From the NCBI GenBank assembly GCA_023429135.1, contig JAEYWD010000094.1, positions 62,001 to 126,000 on the forward strand: DNA of 64,000 bases, read 5' to 3'. A program made the position numbers and the translations under genes. The DNA comes from Bacteroidota bacterium (lineage in GTDB: Bacteria; Bacteroidota; Bacteroidia; Bacteroidales; JAAUTT01). This document shows positions 18,114 through 24,421 of this stretch, piece after piece; the first letter of the stretch is position 1; every line of letters starts with the position of its first letter. The notes under the pieces are model-generated. The model searched no databases. It saw nothing but the letters and a program-made list of their open reading frames with translations, and had not been told where the DNA came from.

Positions 18114-20018
18114 TCATTTTCTTTTAAGAAAAAATTTTGTAGAAGGCTTAGGGATATAATTATCTTCGATAAACGACATAAAACCCAGCAAGGCACCCCA
18201 GTGATAAAAAGGATCGCTGTTGTTTACGTCGTCAGAATAGCCGGTAATAGCATTGTAATTTTCGTAAACCCCACCTTTTTCGAGCCAGTTTTGGAGCAAC
18301 AGGTTATACGATTTTTTAATCAGATCTTTACGGGCATCAGGAAGGTTGTAATTAGATATTCCCACATAAACGAGGAAATTCATAGGAGCCCAGATGCGTC
18401 CTCTCCAGTAGTTCTGGTCGGTAAAAGCCGGATCGTTGCGCGAAATACTTGGAATTACCCATTCGCTGTAAAACTCTCCGGGGTTAAAGTAATGCTCTTT
18501 CATCATTCTTTCGGCCTGACTTTGGCTGGGAAGACCTGTTAGCAGCGGATAAAAATTTGTGGGAGACAGTCTGTTGCTGAATGTATTATTATCAGTCCGT
18601 TTATTGAGATAAATACCTTTTTCTTCACTCCAGAGATCTTTCAGGACCTTTGAATAAGTTTCGGCACGAGCTCTCAGTTCTTTGGCGTCTTCTTTTTTCC
18701 CAAGAAGTTCAGCAATTTCCGAAAGATTCTGACAATCCCAGATATACATTGAAGTGAGACCTACATCGGCAAGTTCCAGCACATGTTTACTCTTGTTAAA
18801 AGGAACATTGTCGTACATAGGCGAATTATCCAGTCCCGATTCGTACATGGCTGCCTGGAGATTATTTGATTCGAAAGCATACGATGGATCGTTCACCGGA
18901 TTTGATCCCCAACTCAGGAATCCGTCGTTGTCGCGATTTTTAGGCCACCAGCGGTTCCAGGTAAGAAGTTCGTCGTAGGTTTCCTTTAGAAACCAATCTT
19001 CGCCAAAACGTTTATAAATTTCCTTCACAATAAAACTGCCCACAGGAGGCTGACTTCTGTCCAGAGAAACTTTACCGTATGATGCAGCAAAATTCGGAAT
19101 AAAACCTCCTTCAGTAATCGACTTTGTTATTTCAACGGCATTTGCATAGGCAAGGTCTTTGTTGAAGAGTGAAAACATGTAGCTGACAAAATAAGTATCC
19201 CAATCGAACAATACATAACCACCCCAGGTTGAATTCCACGAACGGCTTACAGGGGTAATCACCCTTTTGTTCTGCGGATCGTAAATGGTGTTCCATCCCA
19301 AAACCGACGACATTGTGCGGTACACTTCCGAAAGGCCCTCGTACAGCATGGCTTCGCGCTCCATATTATTTCTTTTGGTTTCCACAAACGAGCGGATATC
19401 TTCCATACTCATCGGGTTGCCGGCATACAGACCTACTTCGCCCTCTAACGGGATAGCCAGGTATGGCGTATTTGTGGGAATATAATCCACTGTTTGTTTG
19501 TTAGGAGAGCCAATAATCATGGTTTTACTTCCGGCTTCTGCAATAATCTGATTACCCGAAAGTGATAATCTGCCCGGATAATTCCATAACATTCCGCTTT
19601 CTACTATGATATTGGGGACTTTTTGAGTTACCTTCATAGCAGTGATAAGGGCCACCCACTGGTCACCTTTTGCAGCGGTTTGGATCCTGAAAGTATTATT
19701 GCTCCATTCCACAAGTACTTCGGTATAACTTCCGTCAGCGGCGTGCCATCCGGGAGTAAGTTTCTCAGGTCTACCTTCACGTACGCGAAACGATTCTTTC
19801 AAATATGAATTTCCGTTAGCAGTATTGTTAAAGCAAATGTTTACGGCGATAGCCTCAGGCATAAGTACATGCGAAAACATACTTTCGGTATTCCAGGTAT
19901 TCCAACCATTTGCCAATGAGCTTTGTAATGATTTATATTTTTCGCTGTAAGGAGTAACTTGAGCAAAAACGCGAACACTTGCAAGAAGAACAAGAATAGC
20001 TATAATTGAATGCTTCAT
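18114..20018 (-). CDS. GH63/MGH1-like glycoside hydrolase
   Basis: This 634-residue protein has a signal peptide (to about residue 19, VRVFA-Q) and an (alpha/alpha)6-barrel glycosidase domain of the trehalase/GH63 type. Family blocks are SWNSTWGGYVLFDWDTYFVS, EGGFIPNFAASYGK, QPPVGSFIVKEIY, RDNDGFLSWGSNP, YWRGRIWAPMNFLVYVG and GGVYENYNAITG. GH63 enzymes hydrolyse alpha-glucosidic or related links in oligosaccharides; the exact substrate cannot be set by eye. It shares a strand and operon-like spacing with the beta-mannosidase downstream, so a mannose-containing oligosaccharide is a reasonable guess. The start at 20018 fits the signal peptide. Confidence 0.85.
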   Translation of the reverse strand: MKHSIIAILVLLASVRVFAQVTPYSEKYKSLQSSLANGWNTWNTESMFSHVLMPEAIAVNICFNNTANGNSYLKESFRVREGRPEKLTPGWHAADGSYTEVLVEWSNNTFRIQTAAKGDQWVALITAMKVTQKVPNIIVESGMLWNYPGRLSLSGNQIIAEAGSKTMIIGSPNKQTVDYIPTNTPYLAIPLEGEVGLYAGNPMSMEDIRSFVETKRNNMEREAMLYEGLSEVYRTMSSVLGWNTIYDPQNKRVITPVSRSWNSTWGGYVLFDWDTYFVSYMFSLFNKDLAYANAVEITKSITEGGFIPNFAASYGKVSLDRSQPPVGSFIVKEIYKRFGEDWFLKETYDELLTWNRWWPKNRDNDGFLSWGSNPVNDPSYAFESNNLQAAMYESGLDNSPMYDNVPFNKSKHVLELADVGLTSMYIWDCQNLSEIAELLGKKEDAKELRARAETYSKVLKDLWSEEKGIYLNKRTDNNTFSNRLSPTNFYPLLTGLPSQSQAERMMKEHYFNPGEFYSEWVIPSISRNDPAFTDQNYWRGRIWAPMNFLVYVGISNYNLPDARKDLIKKSYNLLLQNWLEKGGVYENYNAITGYSDDVNNSDPFYHWGALLGFMSFIEDNYIPKPSTKFFLKRK

Positions 20019-20229
20019 TTATATTTTGGAAATATGAGTTGTATTACAAAGTAACAAAATAATATAAAGGCTCCAACAATAGGACTGTTAAAAAGATGGG
20101 AGCCTCAGCAAAAGTTTTTACGCATGGTTTAAAGACGATTAATATAACTATTCCTAAATTGTTGCGAAGGGAGGCAAATTACTTATAAAACACCATTGAA
20201 GCCATTTACTACTAAGAAGTATTACCCAA

Positions 20230-20501
20230 TCAAAAAAGGTCTGAATGTGTACCGGTACGAACGAGGGTAATTTCATTATTAGTTACAGTAAACCAAATAA
20301 TTAACCAGTCAGGTTCAATATGAGCTTCGTAATGATTTTTGTAATCTCCTTTAAGTAAATGAGTTTTGTATTTAGAAACAGGTAAAGTTCCCGTATCTTC
20401 AAGTATAATGAAAGCTTAGTGAAGTTTTTGGATGTCGTATCTTCTTTTTAGAACTCTTTATAATCTTTCTTGAATTGAGTTGAAAAACTCAGGATATACA
20501 T
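20230..20501 (-). pseudogene. YafQ-family (RelE/ParE-like) toxin remnant
   Basis: Reading the minus strand from ATG 20501 gives MYILSFSTQFKKDYKEF, then a stop at the frameshift near 20446-20452. In the next frame follow KRRYDIQKLH, a nonsense TAA at 20418-20416 where Glu is expected, then AFIILEDTGTLP, HLLKGDYKNHYEAHIEPDWL and LVRTGTHSDLF before TGA at 20232-20230. The HxLKGxYKxxxExHIEPDWLxIW..LxRTGTHSxLF core is a textbook YafQ mRNA-interferase toxin. The span is 272 bp, exactly one base short of 90 codons plus stop, so a single-base loss and one G-to-T change killed it. It lies 4 bp after the antitoxin stop. The remaining spacer to 20019 shows nothing. Confidence 0.85.
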
Positions 20502-20505
20502 ATAG

Positions 20506-20712
20506 CTAGGAGTTCAATTTCTTAATTAAATCATCCACGTTCGCCGATTTGATCACCTTTCCGGCTTCAGCATCACGCATCGCCTTCAGAGTAGTTTTAT
20601 TAGGAGTTTTGGCTTCCTCAAACCTAATAAAACTTTCCCCCTGAAACTTTTTCAGGAACTCTAAAAGACTCTTGCCTTTCGGGGTACGTTCGTTAATGGT
20701 TATAGTTGTCAT
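20506..20712 (-). CDS. RelB/DinJ-like antitoxin, orphaned
   Basis: This 68-residue protein has a beta-strand start (MTTITINERTPKGKSLLEFL) and a helical, charged C-terminal tail (TLKAMRDAEAGKVIKSANVDDLIKKLNS). That tail, with A-x-x-G-x-V and an amphipathic end, is typical of type II antitoxins that wrap RelE/YafQ toxins. The frame is intact and directly precedes the YafQ remnant at 20230-20501. With its toxin dead it may persist as an anti-addiction antitoxin against other YafQ toxins, act as a free repressor, or simply be decaying. Family assignment is by pattern and context. Confidence 0.8.
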   Translation of the reverse strand: MTTITINERTPKGKSLLEFLKKFQGESFIRFEEAKTPNKTTLKAMRDAEAGKVIKSANVDDLIKKLNS

Positions 20713-20795
20713 AAAATCAAAATTTCAAGCAAATATACCAAAATCATTCCATCTAACCGCAGATTTTCCAGTTTTAGAAAGCTGTAAGTATGGCG

Positions 20796-21815
20796 CTATA
20801 AAGACGATTCCCTGATGATTAATTCATGTCTGATAACAATTGAGCGCGTAATTTGAGATCCCTGCTTTCTGCTCAGCCGGTCGATAAGGGTTTGAGCCGT
20901 TATTTGTCCCATTTCAAAACCTTTATAATCCACTGTGGTGAGATGTGGCTCTATTACACTGGAGATATAGTCGTTGTTAAAACCGGCAAAAGCAATATCA
21001 TCGGGTATCCGGATATTACTTTTACGAAGGGCGATCATGCAGCTCACGGCACACGAGTCGTTTGCTACAAAAACAGCATCGGGTTTGAGATTCATATCAA
21101 GGATTTTAGCTGCCACCCCTGTTCCAGCATCACGACTTAAGTCGGTAACAAACAGGTTAGAAGGATTGAATTCAACACTGTGATCTCTTAGAGCCTGTAA
21201 AAAGCCATTGTAACGATCGCGGTAAACATTACGGGCAAGATTACCGGTAACATGCACCAGATTTGTGCAACCTTTCATTAACAGATGAGAGGTTACCTCT
21301 TGAGCTGCCTTATAGTTATCGATAACGATGGTGGGGCAATCCTCCAGGTCGGCCACCCGGTCGAAAAACAAAACAGGTGTCCCTTTTTTAATAAAAGGTC
21401 TGAAATGTTCGGGCGACTGGGTATTTGATGCCAAAGAAACCATCAACCCGTCTACCCGGTTGTTGAACAAGGTACGGGCATTCACCTTTTCCTTATCCTC
21501 CGATTCAAGCGACTGACTAATAATCAAATTATAACCTGCTTCGTTAACAACCTTTTCAATGCCGGCAATTACATCCGACATAAACATGCTGTTCAGCCTT
21601 GGAACTATCAACCCAAGAGTATTGGTGCGGTTGTTTCGTAAACTGCTTGCAAAGGTGTTCATCTGGTAGCCCATTTCGGCGGCGGTTTCCAGAATTTTCT
21701 TTTTGGTTTTCTCTGTAATGGCAGGATGATTTTTAAGCGCACGACTTACCGTAGCCGTGGAGACATTCAGCTTACGGGCAATATCGTAAATGGTAACTTC
21801 TCTGTTGTTTGCCAT
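20796..21815 (-). CDS. LacI-family transcriptional repressor of the glucuronate cluster
   Basis: This 339-residue regulator has an N-terminal LacI HTH (TIYDIARKLNVSTATVSRAL at about 8-27, hinge to 60) and a periplasmic-binding-protein-like ligand domain (NTLGLIVPRLNSMFMSDVIA, VDGLMVSLAS, PDAVFVANDSCAVSCMIAL, IPDDIAFAGFNND, LTTVDYKGFEMG). It diverges from the SDR / mannonate dehydratase / GH115 / esterase genes. Two 18-bp palindromes that fit LacI operators lie between, one by its own start and one on the plus-strand promoter. It very probably represses both directions and is released by a uronate-pathway sugar; the effector is inferred. Confidence 0.93.
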   Translation of the reverse strand: MANNREVTIYDIARKLNVSTATVSRALKNHPAITEKTKKKILETAAEMGYQMNTFASSLRNNRTNTLGLIVPRLNSMFMSDVIAGIEKVVNEAGYNLIISQSLESEDKEKVNARTLFNNRVDGLMVSLASNTQSPEHFRPFIKKGTPVLFFDRVADLEDCPTIVIDNYKAAQEVTSHLLMKGCTNLVHVTGNLARNVYRDRYNGFLQALRDHSVEFNPSNLFVTDLSRDAGTGVAAKILDMNLKPDAVFVANDSCAVSCMIALRKSNIRIPDDIAFAGFNNDYISSVIEPHLTTVDYKGFEMGQITAQTLIDRLSRKQGSQITRSIVIRHELIIRESSL

Positions 21816-21857
21816 CTCTTTAAAAAAGATTGGTAAAGTAAACAGAAATTAAACAAA

Positions 21858-21875
21858 TATGCAACTGGTTGCATA
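21858..21875. promoter_or_regulatory. LacI-type operator O1
   Basis: TATGCAACTGGTTGCATA is a perfect inverted repeat (8-bp arms TATGCAAC/GTTGCATA around TG). It lies 43 bp upstream of the LacI start and partly covers its likely promoter region (an imperfect CATATTTG -7 candidate on the minus strand), which predicts autorepression. Confidence 0.75.
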
Positions 21876-22022
21876 AAATTAGTCAATAGCTTTTGATCCA
21901 TGGTCAATAGCTAATTCAGTTCGTACGCTCGGCGTAGTCACATTCGGCTGGAAGCTGGCAAAAGCAGACTTATTGAGACGCTAAGCTTAACAGAGTTTTT
22001 CCTTTGCATTTGGCTGTGGTCT

Positions 22023-22043
22023 GAAGTCCGTCGTCTGTGGACC
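22023..22043 (-). repeat. Dispersed intergenic repeat, copy B
   Basis: On the minus strand this reads GTCCACAGACGACGGACTTC preceded by G. The same 21-mer with one change stands on the plus strand at 24276-24296. It lies between the two LacI operators, but it is not an inverted repeat, so it belongs to the spacer repeat family rather than to the operator. Confidence 0.5.
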
Positions 22044-22079
22044 TTTCTTTTCAATATTTCACACCCCTGAAAATTAATC

Positions 22080-22097
22080 TATGTAACCGGTTGCATA
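22080..22097. promoter_or_regulatory. LacI-type operator O2
   Basis: TATGTAACCGGTTGCATA matches O1 in 15 of 18 positions and keeps 7 of 8 arm pairs around a CG centre. It overlaps the TTG -33 element of the promoter for the SDR-led operon, so a bound repressor would block RNA polymerase. Confidence 0.75.
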
Positions 22098-22121
22098 AAT
22101 TAAATCAATTTTCTACTTTTG
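22091..22121 (+). promoter_or_regulatory. Bacteroidota-type promoter for the glucuronate operon
   Basis: TTG at 22091-22093 and TACTTTTG at 22114-22121 (TAnnTTTG) are separated by 20 bp, as in the primary sigma promoters of Bacteroidota. Transcription would start near 22128, about 18 bp before the ATG at 22146. Operator O2 covers the -33 element. Confidence 0.65.
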
Positions 22122-22145
22122 ACCTTTGAATAAAAACTATAAGGG

Positions 22146-22913
22146 ATGAAAACAGAAAGAGAATTTCTTTCTATCGATAACAAACTTATTCTTATAACGG
22201 GCGGAGGAACAGGTCTGGGGCTTGCCATGGCCAAAGCTTTTTTAAGCGTCGGTGCGAGGGTGATTATTACCGGAAGAAGGATGGATGTGTTGCTTAAGGC
22301 GGCTAAAGATCTTGGAGGAAATATTTTTACTGAATCTTTTGATATCACAAGGTTTAAAGCTATTCCAAACTGGATTAACTGCCTGGAACAAAAATACGGA
22401 GCTATTGATGTTCTGGTTAATAATGCAGGAATTCATATCAAAAAGGAAATTTTAGAGTATACCGATGAAGATTTCCATAATGTAATCCAAACCAACCAGG
22501 AAGCAGCGTTTATTCTATCGCGCGAGGTTGCCCGGGCAATGTCAGTGCGTAAGTCAGGAAATATCCTTTTTATAAGCTCCATGGCATCGCAATACGGCAT
22601 ACCAAAAGTAATTGGTTACACGGCTGCAAAATCGGCCGTAGAAGGTATGACCCGTGCCATGGCCGTTGAACTCTCGCCGCTGGGAATTCGTGTTAACTGT
22701 ATTGCTCCTGGATTTATCCGCACCGATATGTCGGCAGGTGCTCTGGATAAAGATCCTGAACGAAAAGCAAAAGTTCTGGGACGCACTCCAATGGGCGACT
22801 TGGGTTCTCCCGACGATGTTGCGAATGCAGCGGTGTTTTTATGCTCCCAGGCTGCTAAATACATTACAGGAGTTGTGTTGCCGGTGGATGGTGGAAATTC
22901 TATCGGATTTTAA
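22146..22913 (+). CDS. SDR oxidoreductase, putative D-mannonate oxidoreductase
   Basis: This 255-residue classical short-chain dehydrogenase carries TGGGTGLG (18-25, cofactor loop), NNAG (92-95), and the catalytic triad Ser145, Tyr158 and Lys162 in YTAAK. The C-terminal GVVLPVDGG block is also typical. It is closest in feel to gluconate/2-deoxygluconate dehydrogenases. As first gene of an operon with a D-mannonate dehydratase and GH115 alpha-glucuronidase, it probably interconverts fructuronate and mannonate, standing in for UxuB; that substrate is inferred from context. Expression is likely under the LacI repressor through O2. Confidence 0.88.
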   Translation: MKTEREFLSIDNKLILITGGGTGLGLAMAKAFLSVGARVIITGRRMDVLLKAAKDLGGNIFTESFDITRFKAIPNWINCLEQKYGAIDVLVNNAGIHIKKEILEYTDEDFHNVIQTNQEAAFILSREVARAMSVRKSGNILFISSMASQYGIPKVIGYTAAKSAVEGMTRAMAVELSPLGIRVNCIAPGFIRTDMSAGALDKDPERKAKVLGRTPMGDLGSPDDVANAAVFLCSQAAKYITGVVLPVDGGNSIGF

Positions 22914-22956
22914 ACACAGACTCTTCATTAAGAAAATGGAATATAGAAAAGTTATT

Positions 22957-22997
22957 ACACCGAGAACCACTGAGGAGGCACGGAGAACCACAGAGTT
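22957..22997. repeat. Intergenic repeat with GAGAACCAC direct repeats
   Basis: The spacer between the SDR and mannonate dehydratase genes contains CACCGAGAACCACTGAGGAG followed by GCACGGAGAACCACAGAGTT. GAGAACCAC occurs twice, 23 bp apart. It resembles the ACCACAGAG-type dispersed repeats of Bacteroidota and is not explained by either gene. Confidence 0.45.
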
Positions 22998-23063
22998 ATG
23001 CTACCCTTTTCAGGACTCAAAGTAAGCTTTGAACTTAAATTCAAGCTATCAAACAAAAATATT

Positions 23064-24272
23064 ATGAAAATAACCAAAGCCGAATTAATCGTTTGCTCTC
23101 CGGGCCGGAACTTTGTAACCCTGATGATCCATACCGACCAGGGAATTTATGGTTTGGGCGATGCAACGCTCAACGGTCGGGAACTGGCCATAGCCACCTA
23201 TCTTGAGGAATACTGCATTCCCAGCCTGATTGGCCGAAATCCGCTCGACATTGAAGACATTTGGCAATATTTCTATAAAGGGGCGTACTGGAAAAGGGGT
23301 CCGGTTACCATGACTGCCATTGCTGCTATCGACATGGCTCTGTGGGATATTAAAGGCAAGTTCCTGAAAACCCCTGTTTACAACCTTCTTGGCGGAAAAA
23401 GCCGCGACAGGATACTTGTATATTGTCATGCCAACGGTGTGGATCTTTCGCATACGCTTGAGGTAGTGCAACATCATAAAGAACTGGGCTATCAGGCTAT
23501 TCGTGTTCAATCGGGTATTCCCGGAATTACAAAGACTTATGGTGTTGCAGCAAAAGGCGAAAACTACGAACCTGCCACCCGAACCCTACCCCGCGAGGAT
23601 AGTTGGAATACCGAAAAATACCTGCGGTTTATGCCTAAACTTTTCCGGGAAGTACGGGATAAATTTGGAGACGATATTTATTTATTGCACGACTGCCACC
23701 ACCGGTTGACCCCCATTGAGGCGGCCCGGTTTGGCAAAGAAACAGAGCCTTTTCATTTGTTCTGGATGGAAGATCCCATATCGGAAGAATTGCAGGAATC
23801 GTTCCGTATTATACGAAAACACACAACCACACCGGTTGCAGTCGGTGAAATCTATAACTCCATATTCGATTGTCAGCAACTTATTACCGAACAGCTTATA
23901 GATTATTTGCGCATGACCATTGTTCATGGCGGCGGTATTACGCATCTGCTCAAGGTGGCACATCTGGCCGAAATTTATAACGTACGCACAGGATTTCACG
24001 GAGCAACAGATCTGTCACCGGTAACCATGGCAGCCGCTTTGCACTTCGACATGGCTATCCATAATTTTGGCATCCAGGAACACATGCCCCACGAGAAAAT
24101 TGTTGACGAGGTTTTTCCGCATGAGTATTATTTCAGGGATGGATTTATGTATGTAGGCGATAAACCCGGGTTGGGTGTGGATATTGATCTCAATCTTGCC
24201 GTTAAATACCCTTACCAGCGTGCATTTCTTCCGGTGAACCGCGCCGAAGACGGCACCATGTGGAACTGGTAA
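23064..24272 (+). CDS. manD: D-mannonate dehydratase, enolase superfamily
   Basis: The 402-residue protein starts at ATG 23064 (MKITKAELIVCSPGRNFVTL). An in-frame start at 22998 would add 22 residues taken from the repeat and is rejected. It has the enolase-superfamily capping domain and barrel. Arg147, Tyr159, Asp210, His212, Glu236 and Glu262 are all present, and, as I remember them, these positions coincide with catalytic and Mg ligand residues of characterised ManD enzymes. The enzyme converts D-mannonate to 2-keto-3-deoxygluconate. It lies between the SDR and GH115 genes and links released glucuronate to central metabolism. Family also includes less active RspA-type relatives. Confidence 0.93.
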   Translation: MKITKAELIVCSPGRNFVTLMIHTDQGIYGLGDATLNGRELAIATYLEEYCIPSLIGRNPLDIEDIWQYFYKGAYWKRGPVTMTAIAAIDMALWDIKGKFLKTPVYNLLGGKSRDRILVYCHANGVDLSHTLEVVQHHKELGYQAIRVQSGIPGITKTYGVAAKGENYEPATRTLPREDSWNTEKYLRFMPKLFREVRDKFGDDIYLLHDCHHRLTPIEAARFGKETEPFHLFWMEDPISEELQESFRIIRKHTTTPVAVGEIYNSIFDCQQLITEQLIDYLRMTIVHGGGITHLLKVAHLAEIYNVRTGFHGATDLSPVTMAAALHFDMAIHNFGIQEHMPHEKIVDEVFPHEYYFRDGFMYVGDKPGLGVDIDLNLAVKYPYQRAFLPVNRAEDGTMWNW

Positions 24273-24275
24273 TTC

Positions 24276-24350
24276 GGTCCACAGACGACAGACTTCGGTC
24301 GACAGTTAAGCAGCCGCTTAAAATATTGGCCATCGTCGCCTGTGGTCAAA
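24276..24350 (+). repeat. Dispersed intergenic repeat, copy C
   Basis: GTCCACAGACGACAGACTTC (24277-24296) matches the reverse complement of 22023-22043 with one change. It continues into CGACAGTTAAGCAGCC and AAAATATTGGCC words shared with copy A near 11868-11930. It fills most of the 149-bp gap between the mannonate dehydratase and GH115 genes. Confidence 0.5.
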
Positions 24351-24421
24351 CTTAATTTAATAAAAACTTGACATTACTACATCAGGAACATTACATTTAC
24401 ACAGCTCTGAAAAACATCGTT

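Noticed and set aside
18114..18117. ATGA overlap suggesting the beta-mannosidase starts at 18117
   Set aside because: The 53 extra residues are hydrophilic and would bury the lipoprotein signal that starts at 17958.
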